Assembly (NCBI RefSeq): GCF_003584165.1
Contig: NZ_QXFJ01000030.1
Span: 372,001-436,000, forward strand
Direction: 5' to 3'
DNA: 64,000 nucleotides
From: Flagellimonas aequoris
Lineage (GTDB): Bacteria > Bacteroidota > Bacteroidia > Flavobacteriales > Flavobacteriaceae
The notes under the pieces are model-generated. The model had not been told where the DNA came from, did no database searches, and saw nothing but the letters and a program-made list of their open reading frames with translations. Positions 42,963-51,514 of the stretch are shown here, piece by piece; position 1 is the stretch's first letter, and every line of letters begins with the position of its first letter. The translations under genes and the position numbers were made by a program.

Positions 42963-43712
42963 TCATTTTACGCTTGGTTTAGTGGCTTCAATTATTTTAT
43001 CGATGATTATGTCAGTTTCTTGACAGCGTTCCATAACTTGTTGATAGTACCAAAGATTATTATCTAAATAATTTTCGAACGTGATTTCTTGAAACAAAGG
43101 GTAGTAATCTGGTTTTACCTTAGAAATTCCAGCCCAAGGATAAGTACTTGCCATATCCATTTGTTTAAAGGATATTTTAGGCAACAGATAGGGTATCAGC
43201 TCGTTATTTGACCAATTATCCAATTTTGTCAATCTTGTTTTTCTAATTTCAGATAGCGTGTTCCATTTATATAGTAAGTCCGTTATTTTTTGATCTTTTA
43301 AAAGGTTTAACTTACCACTCTGTATAATATTTTCAATTGTATTATCGGCAAAAGCTATTTCGCTATATCCGAAAGAAACATAAAATATACTGTCTAAATT
43401 ATGTTTGTACAGTTCTTCCTTTGAAGCTCCGATTAATTGCATTAAAGTTTCTTGTGCATTCATTTGATTATTGACTTCAACTAAAAAATCTTTCAAGATC
43501 TTTTTATTTTCTTTGAAGTCTTTGTGAAGTTTAGCAATTACCTCCTTTTCTTCCTTTTGTTCAATCCGGTTTTGATTCCAGTTGTTGACTTGAAGTGCCA
43601 ATAGAATACCAATCATAACTAGGATGATTTCACCAAAAGCATATTTCAGGTACTTTCCGGTTTTGCCCTCTGAAAGCAGATCTAGTCTAATTTTTCTAAA
43701 GAATTTTATCAT
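42963..43712 (-). CDS. DUF6090 family membrane protein
   Basis: 249 residues opening with MIKFFRKIRLDLLSEGKTGK and YLKYAFGEIILVMIGILLAL, the highly characteristic start of DUF6090 proteins: a short cytoplasmic stretch, one membrane helix, then a helical extracytoplasmic domain (VNNWNQNRIEQKEEKEVIAK). Very common in marine Flavobacteriaceae, often in several copies; function unknown. Cassette gene. Confidence 0.9.
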   Translation of the reverse strand: MIKFFRKIRLDLLSEGKTGKYLKYAFGEIILVMIGILLALQVNNWNQNRIEQKEEKEVIAKLHKDFKENKKILKDFLVEVNNQMNAQETLMQLIGASKEELYKHNLDSIFYVSFGYSEIAFADNTIENIIQSGKLNLLKDQKITDLLYKWNTLSEIRKTRLTKLDNWSNNELIPYLLPKISFKQMDMASTYPWAGISKVKPDYYPLFQEITFENYLDNNLWYYQQVMERCQETDIIIDKIIEATKPSVK

Positions 43713-43736
43713 TGGTCAATGGTCGGTTATAATAAA

Positions 43737-43783
43737 GCACAAGGGTCTCGGTTATTGCTTTTGTACTTGCTATGGACTGTTTT
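43737..43783 (-). repeat. attC-like site 5 (degenerate)
   Basis: Short element between the serine hydrolase stop and DUF6090 start: minus-strand AACAGTCCATAGC ... AATAACCGAGACCCTTGTGC. The ATAACCGA-CC part recurs at 43717-43731, suggesting a partial duplication of the site end. Confidence 0.4.
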
Positions 43784-43787
43784 TTAT

Positions 43788-45236
43788 TTACCATCCGAAA
43801 GCAACAATTTGATCACTTTCATTGAATTGCAGGTCAAAACATGGGGTTAAATCAACAACTTTTCCATCTTTCGATTCCAAAACAATATCGTAGCTCATAT
43901 CTCCATATTCTAAAATATGGTTCAGTCGATATCCCAAAAACTCTTTCTGCATGTCCTTCATCCACATTTTGAATCTTCGTTCTCTTTCTTTACTGGCGAC
44001 ATGTTTGTTGACGAAATCATCAATGTTCTCATCTTCGGTCAAAATTAGTTTTACAAACTGATGTATGATTTCAAGTTGTTTATTTGCAATATCGGTACTT
44101 GCATGTTTTATACTATTCATTTTGGGTACAATGGGTGTGTAGTCTTCACTAAAAAGGATTTGTTCTATTTCCCATGCTACAATTTGAGTGTCGTATCTTA
44201 ATTCGTTGGTCATATATATGATTACCGTATTTTCTGCAGGTAGCTGCATGAAATCTGCATAAAAAACACCATTTGAGCCGTTGTGCGCAATCATTTTCGT
44301 ATTTCTATCACTATTCATTATGGTCCATCCATATGCATAGTGTGAATCTCCTGATTCATTTTCTTTTACGTGTGGAAAAGTGAGTTGCTCAAATGATTTT
44401 TTGGAAATAATTTTATTTTCTTTTAAAGCAAGGTACCATTTATAAAGATCAGAAGGATTGGAAAGTATTCCCCCGTTTCCTTTTAAATGCCACGAGATTT
44501 GATTTGAATCTGCTTGCCATTTCATAAGGTGAGTTCCCCAATCTTCCCCACATTTATAACCGTGGGCCATTTGAGTGGTATCCCATTTGGGGGAAAGGTA
44601 ACCTGTATGTTTCATCCCTGCTTTTTGAAAAAGATTTTCCTGCAAATAGGTTTCATAATCTGTTTGCGCAACTTTTTCAATTATCATAGCTAAAATACTG
44701 TAACCCACATTGGAATAACTAAATTGTTTTCCTGGTTTAAAATCTAATGGTGAATTATAGACTTCGCTTAAAAACTTCTCTTTTGAGATGGGAACGAAAT
44801 CCACTCCGTAACCCAGATTTCCCACTATTCCTGATGTGTGGGTCAGTAGTTGATGAATCGTAATATTTTGTTTGTTTTTCGGCACATTTTCAAAAAATTT
44901 GGAAATAGAATCGTTTACCGATAATTTATCTTCTTCCTGTAATTTTAGAATAGCGGTTGCTGTAAACTGTTTTGTCAATGAACCTATTGTGAAAATGGTT
45001 TCTTCAGTTACAGGGAGTTTCTCAGTTTTGTTTCTTAGTCCAACGCCACCAGAGTAGAGTATCTCCCCATCTTTGGCGACTAAAACACTTGCTGAAAGTC
45101 CGTTTTTATTACACTCGACAATGTATGATTCAAGTCTGTTTTTCAAAGAGTTCTCTGTGCCGATTGAGTTGGTTTTGTTTTTGCAGGAAACACAAAGAGT
45201 TAGAATGATTACTACGATTGAAATGTATCTTTTCAT
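43788..45236 (-). CDS. serine hydrolase lipoprotein, beta-lactamase class C fold
   Basis: 482 residues with a lipobox (IIVVIILTLCVSC-like, Cys18). Nucleophile SLTK (FTIGSLTKQFTATA), YSN in QFSYSNVGYSILAM and a late HNGSNG loop replacing the KTG box. The C-terminal about 110 residues are an extra domain (ELIHQFVKLILTEDENIDDF-like region) common in such flavobacterial hydrolases. Surface or periplasmic; substrate unknown. Cassette gene. Confidence 0.9.
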   Translation of the reverse strand: MKRYISIVVIILTLCVSCKNKTNSIGTENSLKNRLESYIVECNKNGLSASVLVAKDGEILYSGGVGLRNKTEKLPVTEETIFTIGSLTKQFTATAILKLQEEDKLSVNDSISKFFENVPKNKQNITIHQLLTHTSGIVGNLGYGVDFVPISKEKFLSEVYNSPLDFKPGKQFSYSNVGYSILAMIIEKVAQTDYETYLQENLFQKAGMKHTGYLSPKWDTTQMAHGYKCGEDWGTHLMKWQADSNQISWHLKGNGGILSNPSDLYKWYLALKENKIISKKSFEQLTFPHVKENESGDSHYAYGWTIMNSDRNTKMIAHNGSNGVFYADFMQLPAENTVIIYMTNELRYDTQIVAWEIEQILFSEDYTPIVPKMNSIKHASTDIANKQLEIIHQFVKLILTEDENIDDFVNKHVASKERERRFKMWMKDMQKEFLGYRLNHILEYGDMSYDIVLESKDGKVVDLTPCFDLQFNESDQIVAFGW

Positions 45237-45263
45237 GGGCAGTTTATACTGTGTTGTTTAAAT

Positions 45264-45387
45264 GGTCTCGCATAACCGTCAGTTACGGTTTATTAGCGTT
45301 TATTTTCGGTTTAGCACAGACGTTAGCAATTCCGGGTGGATTCGGACGTAGTCGAATCCGCCGTAATTGCGGTTATACATTGTTGGC
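45264..45387 (-). repeat. attC-like site 6 (best preserved)
   Basis: 124 bases. Minus-strand start GCCAACAATGTATAACCGC, end CTGACGGTTATGCGAGACC; the arms pair over about 16 bases (CGCAATTACGG against CCGTAACTGACGG). An internal 10-base hairpin GGTGGATTCG / CGAATCCGCC (45335-45362) caps the structure. Confidence 0.7.
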
Positions 45388-45401
45388 AAATCGTTTTTTA
45401 A

Positions 45402-45809
45402 TCAATTCGTTTCTATTCCGATGTTTTTAAACAATTCTTTTGTTTCTTTAATATCAGATTCATTTTTCATTTCCATTAAGTCTCTCAATTTCCCGTTTTT
45501 CAATTTCAAGCTAAACCTTTTTCGACCAAAAACTTGCTTTTCGGTTAGTGAGCTTATGTCAGATAAATTCAGTTTTTCAGATGCAGTTTTTTTTAGTAAT
45601 TGATAAATCAATATCACGATTGAAAATATTCCAAGAATTATCCATATAAATCCCATCCATTCCAATTGTTTTTTATCCAAAACAAATACAGGAAAAAGGA
45701 CAGAGTTAATTAAGGTAAAAATCAATGATATATTCATTAATAAATACTGCGTTTTTAGTCCGTCTTTAATTTCAATTGATTTCTCGTTTTCGTTAAATTT
45801 AATTTTCAT
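45402..45809 (-). CDS. two-helix membrane protein, hypothetical
   Basis: 135 residues. Two membrane segments (LLMNISLIFTLINSVLFPVF; MGFIWIILGIFSIVILIYQL) flanked by a cytoplasmic N-terminus (KFNENEKSIEIKDG) and a lysine-rich C-terminal tail. No recognised domain. AT-rich; cassette gene between sites 6 and 7. Confidence 0.75.
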   Translation of the reverse strand: MKIKFNENEKSIEIKDGLKTQYLLMNISLIFTLINSVLFPVFVLDKKQLEWMGFIWIILGIFSIVILIYQLLKKTASEKLNLSDISSLTEKQVFGRKRFSLKLKNGKLRDLMEMKNESDIKETKELFKNIGIETN

Positions 45810-45830
45810 CGTTCAGTTTTGTCAAATGTT

Positions 45831-46014
45831 TGCCAACGTTCTGGCTATGATTTCGTTGTGGCTGGCGGCCGGTGAGCGACGGCGCGGGCCGGTGCTATTT
45901 TCCAGCGAGCCAGAGCCGCATTACGAAAGCATTCATTTCGATTATTTGTTTTCTTAAAAGTAGGGAATTTAGTTCAAGGCAGGAGGGGACAATGAATTAT
46001 AGCCATTGTTGTAG
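45831..46014 (-). repeat. attC-like site 7 with GC-rich core
   Basis: 184 bases. Minus-strand TACAACAATGGCTATAATTC ... GAAATCATAGCCAGAACGTTGGC; the arms pair over about 20 bases. The centre (45858-45920) is far more GC-rich than the surrounding block, with nested inverted repeats (GGCGGCCGG, GGCGCGGGCCGG), and probably folds into a strong hairpin. Confidence 0.7.
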
Positions 46015-46320
46015 CAAGTTTTTTCTTTTACTTTTTCCGTTATAAATTCAGCATATCTATTCAATTCAGATTCCTCAAGGTCAATAATTCCGAGAATATC
46101 TTTAGCAAATTTATTGGTTTCTGTTTTTGTCCCATTCAGCAATTGCCTGAAAAGAACTCAAGTCCATATGCTCAAGTCGATGCGTAATGGCTTTTCCGAC
46201 GTGATTTTCAAGTTTAAATTCAAATTTTGGCATTCCGTTGTTTTTAATTTTTGGCATTTTTTCAGCAAGTGGATAGAGGTCGGCTTGAATTTTTTCTATA
46301 AGTGGTTGACGACTATTTTT
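45969..46320 (-). pseudogene. frameshifted, 5'-truncated cassette gene
   Basis: Coding sense is clear but broken. The first frame reads QPLIEKIQADLYPLAEK ... LSSFQAIAEWDKN and hits a stop. One base removed from the A5 run (46124-46128 on the plus strand) restores TETNKFAKDILGIIDLEESE ... FITEKVKEKTCYNNGYN, which then reads through the start of attC-like site 7. No start codon exists before the neighbouring GNAT stop. Either a decayed gene or a homopolymer error plus truncation. Product unrecognised. Confidence 0.6.
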
Positions 46321-46327
46321 TAATGTG

Positions 46328-46780
46328 TTAAAAATGCATTTTCATGCCTTGGTGTGTGGCCTTGAACCCAAGGGATTCATAAAAACTAATGGCATCGGGA
46401 CGTTTTTTGTCAGTGGTCAACTGCAATAAATGGGCGTTACGTTCCTTTGCTCTCTGTATGGCCCATATAAATATGGTTTTTCCAATGCCAAGCCCTCGAT
46501 GATCCTTACGTACACGAACTCCTTCAATTTGTGCTCGAATACCTCCTTGGTATGTTAAATATGGAATAAATGTCATTTGAAAAACAGCAATGATTTGTCC
46601 AGCTTCGTTTTCAACCAAAGTCAGTTCTTGGTTTTTGTCAGAATCAATTTGCTCAAAGGCGTCATAATAGGATTTGGGCAACGGAATGGTATAGTTTTCC
46701 CGTTTACTGCCCAAGGGGTCGTCCGCTATCATTTCAACAATGGCAGGCACGTCCTTGGCTCTTGCTTTTTTGAACTTCAT
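46328..46780 (-). CDS. GNAT-family N-acetyltransferase
   Basis: 150 residues. Acetyl-CoA loop RKDHRGLGIGKTIFIWAIQR (Q/R-x-x-G-x-G) and the C-terminal LLQLTTDKKRPDAISFYESL-type segment are typical. Acts on a small amine substrate not identifiable from sequence. Starts 14 bases after the PD40 stop, so likely co-transcribed with it. Confidence 0.93.
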   Translation of the reverse strand: MKFKKARAKDVPAIVEMIADDPLGSKRENYTIPLPKSYYDAFEQIDSDKNQELTLVENEAGQIIAVFQMTFIPYLTYQGGIRAQIEGVRVRKDHRGLGIGKTIFIWAIQRAKERNAHLLQLTTDKKRPDAISFYESLGFKATHQGMKMHF

Positions 46781-46794
46781 AACTACAACAGGTG

Positions 46795-47724
46795 TTAGTC
46801 TTTGTTAATGTACTTCTTTATGCTTTCTTTTACGCACCTAAAATCAATCCAATAAATATTACCGTCATTTTCATCTCCTCTATGGAAAAACAAATACTTA
46901 CCATCGGGCGACACACTTGCGGCCATTTCCGTTTGATCTGTATTTATTTTCGCCCCCAGATTATGAGGCTCTGTCCATACACCATTTTTATTAAAGCTGA
47001 TATATAAATCACTTTCTCCATATCCTAAATTGCTCTTGAAATCATAAATCATGTAGCTTTCGTCCGGAGCAATGTATGAATGGGCTATCCATTTCCCAGA
47101 AGTATTAATTTCCTTTCCCATTCTTTTAATGCTTTTATATTGACCATCTTCCTTGACCGAGTTATAAATGACCCAATCTTCCGGTTTGTCTCCTTTATTT
47201 CCTGTAGTGAAGTATAAATTACCATTTTCTGAGGATGTCAGGTACATTGTTATGGGCCTATCCACAAATGGCTTCTCCAATGGTATTGGTGTACTCCAAC
47301 CATTTGCTTCTTTTTTACTATACCATTGGTGTAATCCTGTTGACCCAATAGTGTCGTTCAGTGGTCTTATACTCCCAAAATATAGCCTATCTCCTTTGGG
47401 GCTGACATGAGGTTCGAAGTCCCATCCCTCAGTTGCCGTAAAGAATGCAGATTCTGGGTTTGACCATTTACCATCAATCAAATGCATCGTATAAATTTTA
47501 TTATCCTCTCCCAATTTTCTTCGCGTAAAAAATATTTCATCCATTTCTGGACTGAATGTTATTGCGAACTCATAGCCATCAGTCGAAATAACCCCTTTCC
47601 CAAAAACCAATGGGGTATCCGAAGGAAGGTTGGCATCTAACAGCGCTAAATTGGATTGCGTTTCTTTGGTACAAGAAAAATAAAGAAAGATCAATAATAG
47701 TAATGGAATGTTAACCCTTTTCAT
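46795..47724 (-). CDS. PD40 beta-propeller lipoprotein
   Basis: 309 residues with a lipobox (LLLIFLYFSCTK). PD40/WD40-like blades: YEFAITFSPEMDEIFFTRR, FEPHVSPKGDRLYFGSIR, SENGNLYFTTGNKG, YIAPDESYMIYDFKS, MAASVSPDGKYLFFHRG. Exported recognition or scaffold protein. Follows the serine hydrolase gene by 11 bases. Confidence 0.9.
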   Translation of the reverse strand: MKRVNIPLLLLIFLYFSCTKETQSNLALLDANLPSDTPLVFGKGVISTDGYEFAITFSPEMDEIFFTRRKLGEDNKIYTMHLIDGKWSNPESAFFTATEGWDFEPHVSPKGDRLYFGSIRPLNDTIGSTGLHQWYSKKEANGWSTPIPLEKPFVDRPITMYLTSSENGNLYFTTGNKGDKPEDWVIYNSVKEDGQYKSIKRMGKEINTSGKWIAHSYIAPDESYMIYDFKSNLGYGESDLYISFNKNGVWTEPHNLGAKINTDQTEMAASVSPDGKYLFFHRGDENDGNIYWIDFRCVKESIKKYINKD

Positions 47725-47735
47725 TTTTTTAATTA

Positions 47736-49469
47736 CTATTTAATTTTTAAGAACACAACATTTTTCGCCCTACTGCTGGATACCTCAAACCCTATGACGT
47801 CATTAAACGAGTTTCTTACGAAAACCACTTTTAGAAAAGATCCTTTATTGCCGATGAAATAGTCATTTTTAATAGCTTTTAATTTGAAATCACCCAGTCT
47901 TGTGTGTTTTGCTACCAACTTATTTTCTTTAATATAAAACGAGTAATAGGCATTTAATTCGGAACTGTAATATCTCCCAGTGAATTCTTCAAGTGTAGTT
48001 GCATTGTAATTTGCTGGGCTATATTTTTCAGAGTAAATCCGATAACCATCATCTAGTGTGATAATCATCTGGTTGTTTACAAAAGAGATACCAACATAGT
48101 TATCAATATTCATTTCAAAGGAATGTTCGCCAACGGGAACCAAAGCAGTATTGCCATTCTTTGTGATGAATCGTAACGTATCATTTTCTACTTTTATTTC
48201 TCTCGAATATCGATCACCTTCATCCCAATAATGGCCCTCATAAAGCATTAATTCAGCAGGTATTTTTGATATTGGTTTTTGATGTGTCAATTTCTTCACG
48301 GATGGGTTTTTGGTCGTTTCATCGGTAGTATATTGTTCTAAATAAATATCCATGATATCATAAACCATTTTAGCACCATTGATTTCGCCATTCGTATTTG
48401 TGAAAATCACACTGAAGTTCAATTCTGGAAAAGTTGCCAAATAGGCTTGGTAACTAGCATCTTGGCCACTGTGTTCTATACGTTTGAACCCCTTATAGGT
48501 ATTGATGAACAAACCATTTGCATAACCATAGGTTTCTCCATTATTCAAATGCTGTAAGGTTTGCATTTTATTAAAGATAACTTCACTACCTACTTTTTTT
48601 GTGTCATAATTAATGGCCCATTTACTCAAATCTGTAATTGTCGTGTTAAGATTGGTAGCTCCAACACTGAAGTTATTAAATAAATCTTCAACATAAATTG
48701 AATCGACTTTATGATAGGAAAGACTCTTGTTTTTAATAACCTGTCCTTTTTGATCTACAAATTTAGAATCATACATCTGTAGAGGTTCAAAAATGCGCTT
48801 ATGCGTAAATTCTGCAAAGGACATCTTCGATATTCTAGCTACGATCTCTGCCAATAGTGCATAGTTGGCATTGCTATACATATGTTTTTCGTTGGGTTTG
48901 AAATTTAAGGTCTCTTGATTAAAAATAATCTCCAAGACCTGTTCATTGGTAATGACATCATCTAGCGTCCAGCCGGAGAGGCGTAATAGGTTATACTTAT
49001 CTTTCAGTCCACTTGTGTGATTTAGCAAATGGCTAATGGTTATTTTATGCTCAAATTTGTACATCTCAGGAAGATAGATTCTAATATCATTCTCCAAAGA
49101 CAGTTTGCCTTCATCTTCTAGTAAAAGAATTGCAAATGCGGTAAACTGTTTTGAAACTGAAGCCACATGAAAAGAAGTCGCTTTATGAATAGGTATCCCA
49201 TAGTCAAGATTGGCCAATCCAAAGTACTTTTCATATATCAATTGATTGTTCTTTATAAGACCAATAGCAACGCCAGGTTCCTTCTCACTATAATTACTTA
49301 AAAGGCTATCGATTTTATTTGCTATGTGATGGATGTTGATTTGTCCATCACTGTTTTGAGCAGATGTAGTTCCAACGTATAAAACAAGTAGTATAACTGC
49401 TATAAATTTAAAAGTTGTTCTCACTTTCTTTTTTATTAAAAAACAAACCATTGCAACCCAATGGTTCAT
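47736..49469 (-). CDS. serine hydrolase with C-terminal DUF3471-like domain
   Basis: 577 residues with an export signal (TTFKFIAVILLVLYVGTTSAQ). Class C beta-lactamase fold: SVSK (HVASVSKQFTAFAI), YSN (HMYSNANYALLAEI) and HSGQDASYQA. The C-terminal about 180 residues carry two lipocalin-like beta units (LYEGHYWDEGDRYSREI; LEEFTGRYYSSELNAYYSF). Start ATG 49469 or 49451; a start at 49526 would overlap the upstream membrane protein. Third such hydrolase in 10 kb, not closely similar at the N-terminus. Confidence 0.9.
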   Translation of the reverse strand: MNHWVAMVCFLIKKKVRTTFKFIAVILLVLYVGTTSAQNSDGQINIHHIANKIDSLLSNYSEKEPGVAIGLIKNNQLIYEKYFGLANLDYGIPIHKATSFHVASVSKQFTAFAILLLEDEGKLSLENDIRIYLPEMYKFEHKITISHLLNHTSGLKDKYNLLRLSGWTLDDVITNEQVLEIIFNQETLNFKPNEKHMYSNANYALLAEIVARISKMSFAEFTHKRIFEPLQMYDSKFVDQKGQVIKNKSLSYHKVDSIYVEDLFNNFSVGATNLNTTITDLSKWAINYDTKKVGSEVIFNKMQTLQHLNNGETYGYANGLFINTYKGFKRIEHSGQDASYQAYLATFPELNFSVIFTNTNGEINGAKMVYDIMDIYLEQYTTDETTKNPSVKKLTHQKPISKIPAELMLYEGHYWDEGDRYSREIKVENDTLRFITKNGNTALVPVGEHSFEMNIDNYVGISFVNNQMIITLDDGYRIYSEKYSPANYNATTLEEFTGRYYSSELNAYYSFYIKENKLVAKHTRLGDFKLKAIKNDYFIGNKGSFLKVVFVRNSFNDVIGFEVSSSRAKNVVFLKIK

Positions 49470-49491
49470 AGTTATTTTAAATATTTTTCTA

Positions 49492-49905
49492 TTATGTAGA
49501 TACTTTGTTGTTATCACTTGAGCCATAAAAATGGACTATCACCAATAAAATAAAGCCCAGTCCAAATCCGACAATGCCTATATTTAGATTTAAAATTGTT
49601 TTTTCGCTTCCATCCAAATACTTCATGGAACCACCATACAAGTCCTGTAATAAATAAGCTATTAAAAATCCACCAATAACAAGCAGACTTAACAGCGTAC
49701 TTAACTTGAATTCTTTTTTGACCCAGACCAACCATAGACACAGAATGCCAATAGCAGTATTGGTGCTCAGTTGCCATACTTCATGAATTCTGACATGAGG
49801 TGTCCAATTGGGATTAAACATATGGGTATTGCTGATTTCTAAAAGAGGAACTGCCCCGGCGTATAAGAGAATGACCAGGGATATCATTATTTTTTTAAGC
49901 ATCAT
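49492..49905 (-). CDS. four-helix membrane protein, hypothetical
   Basis: 137 residues with four hydrophobic helices (ISLVILLYAGAVPLLEI, TNTAIGILCLWLVWV, TLLSLLVIGGFLIAYLLQDL, IGIVGFGLGFILLVIVHF) and an HVRIHEVWQL loop. Resembles small uncharacterised DoxX-like/DUF-type quinone-cofactor-size proteins but I assign no family. Downstream of the NAD(P)H-binding gene by 19 bases. Confidence 0.75.
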   Translation of the reverse strand: MMLKKIMISLVILLYAGAVPLLEISNTHMFNPNWTPHVRIHEVWQLSTNTAIGILCLWLVWVKKEFKLSTLLSLLVIGGFLIAYLLQDLYGGSMKYLDGSEKTILNLNIGIVGFGLGFILLVIVHFYGSSDNNKVST

Positions 49906-49924
49906 TTTAATTGCTTTTTTAGGT

Positions 49925-50749
49925 CTACTTCCAAATTCCGCTTGCTGCAGTTTCTAAAGCAAAACTTTCAAAATCTCTAGCAGGTCTACCTAATACTTTG
50001 GCAACATCATCAGAGATTTCTTGGTTGTCTGAATTTCCTAACACTTCTTGGAATAAATAACCAAATAACCATACATGCGAGTCTGGTAGTCCGGCCTTTC
50101 TCATTCCGTCCTTAAATTCGTCAATGGAAATAGGCACAAATTGAATCTGTTTATTGGAAGCCTCTGCCATAAGATCAACGACTTCTTTGAAGGTTCTTTT
50201 TTGAGGACCAGTAACGGTTATGGTTTGTCCATTATAAGTATCATCTACTATAACTTTAGAAACTACATCTGCGATATCGTCAACATCTACAAATGGAATT
50301 TTAGCCTCGGGCATAGGTAGCGCTACAGTGCCATTGAGTATAAACTCTAAAAAGGCACCTTCACTGAAATTTTGATTAAACCAAGAAGCTCTTACCAATG
50401 TGTAGTTTAGGCCTGAATTTGCTACGATGCCTTCACAAGCTTCGGCTTCAGTTTCACCTTTTCCGGAGAGCAATACCACTTTTTCTAATCCTGCCGCCAA
50501 AGCTTTTTCTGTGAGTGTTGTTATGGCATCTCTTGAGCCTGGAACAGCCAAATCAGGATAATAGACGATATATGCCCTATCCATGTCTTTTAAAGCAATA
50601 TCGTAGGTACTAGGATTTTCCCAATCAAAAGCGGGGTTTGTTTTTCTGCCAACAATCCGCACGTTGTATCCAGATTGTGTTAAACTTTCTGCTACGCGGC
50701 GTCCGGTTTTTCCAGTTCCTCCGATGACCAAAATGTTTTCTGTTTTCAT
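49925..50749 (-). CDS. NmrA-like NAD(P)-binding protein
   Basis: 274 residues, atypical short-chain dehydrogenase fold. Rossmann motif ILVIGGTGKTGRRVAESLTQ at the start, VRIVGRKTNPAF as the NADP-selecting strand and VRASWFNQNFSEGAFLEFIL as the NmrA/QOR2-like centre. Likely redox sensor or NADPH:quinone oxidoreductase-type enzyme. Leader AAACGAACAAACATG is nearly identical to that of the next upstream gene. Confidence 0.92.
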   Translation of the reverse strand: MKTENILVIGGTGKTGRRVAESLTQSGYNVRIVGRKTNPAFDWENPSTYDIALKDMDRAYIVYYPDLAVPGSRDAITTLTEKALAAGLEKVVLLSGKGETEAEACEGIVANSGLNYTLVRASWFNQNFSEGAFLEFILNGTVALPMPEAKIPFVDVDDIADVVSKVIVDDTYNGQTITVTGPQKRTFKEVVDLMAEASNKQIQFVPISIDEFKDGMRKAGLPDSHVWLFGYLFQEVLGNSDNQEISDDVAKVLGRPARDFESFALETAASGIWK

Positions 50750-50806
50750 GTTTGTTCGTTTAAAGATTGATATTAACTATGTTCCAAAAAGTGAAGCCTT
50801 TTGAGT

Positions 50807-51217
50807 TTAATTTTTATAAATTTCTGTTGTGTTCCTTTTACCAAAAACGGAGGTGTACCAATACAAGGTTGCTGTTGTGACAATTTCTATTCCAATGAGC
50901 CAAAAACCTATTGTAGTGAAGAAACTGTGATACGTTCCTCCGTTGGGTACAATCAAAATGGGTACTGTAATTAATGCATCCAAAATTGTTGCGATTGAAA
51001 AGAAGGCTAATCCTATCCAATAACCTTTGGTGGTGCTATTTTTTCGGTAATATAGTTTTGACCCAAACCAAACTGGGGGTAGTATACCTATGGATAGGAT
51101 AATATTGGCTTGTAACTCTGGATCTTTTAAAATTTGGATATAAGAGGATAACGTATACAGGCTCACCCCGATAATCCAGATAATTGTGCCAATACCAACG
51201 ACTCTTAATTGTTTCAT
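50807..51217 (-). CDS. membrane protein, DUF5367-like
   Basis: 136 residues, four membrane helices (GTIIWIIGVSLYTLSSYIQI, NIILSIGILPPVWFGSKLYY, IGLAFFSIATILDALITVPI, GFWLIGIEIVTTATLYWYTS). The start MKQLRVVGIGTIIWIIGVSL and the following pattern look like DUF5367, a family assignment made from memory. Shares its leader with the NmrA-like gene. Function unknown. Confidence 0.75.
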   Translation of the reverse strand: MKQLRVVGIGTIIWIIGVSLYTLSSYIQILKDPELQANIILSIGILPPVWFGSKLYYRKNSTTKGYWIGLAFFSIATILDALITVPILIVPNGGTYHSFFTTIGFWLIGIEIVTTATLYWYTSVFGKRNTTEIYKN

Positions 51218-51514
51218 GATTGTTCGTTTTTTGATTTATGATTTTTGTTGTTCAAGACTTGAAATGCATTCTCTTTGGGATTTTTTATGGCGCTTCTGAA
51301 TGCATGTACTTTAATTGGTTCGTTATTTGCGTCAATTGTTCATCCGCATCTGTTGAACCAACTAAAAGCCCAAGAAAATTATGTTTACAAGCGTTACTCC
51401 TGTTGTCATCATTATACCGATTTAATAGTATGACGATACAAAGGTGCTTAAGGACCAAATGAGATTTTTGACACTTGAAGTCAACATTTTGACATTTTAC
51501 GCCAAAAAGAAATT
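51218..51514. other. intergenic region upstream of the NmrA operon
   Basis: Roughly 300 AT-rich bases between the DUF5367-like start and the stop of the AraC gene. It should hold the promoter of the minus-strand 50807/49925/49492 group; I see no terminator and no gene. Confidence 0.5.

Larger units (their letters stand above)
40255..46014 (-). mobile_element. integrase-less integron-like cassette cluster (candidate)
   Basis: Six minus-strand genes plus one broken one. Each is followed at or inside its stop codon by an imperfect palindrome of 47-184 bases (40255, 41422, 42380, 42886, 43737, 45264, 45831). On the coding strand the clearest sites begin with YAACAAT-like cores and end CGTTGGC or CGTTATGC, as integron attC sites do. 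Genes have uniform orientation, no visible internal promoters and very short gaps. No tyrosine integrase of the IntI type is present in the window. The call rests on architecture and sequence resemblance, not on a model search. Confidence 0.6.

Noticed and set aside
40255..46014. CRISPR array
   Set aside because: The repeats are spaced by whole genes, are palindromic and divergent, and no short regularly spaced spacers or cas genes are present.
46781..46794. Further attC-like site between the GNAT and PD40 genes
   Set aside because: Only 14 bases with a CCTGTTGTAG core; no second arm, so no palindrome can form.
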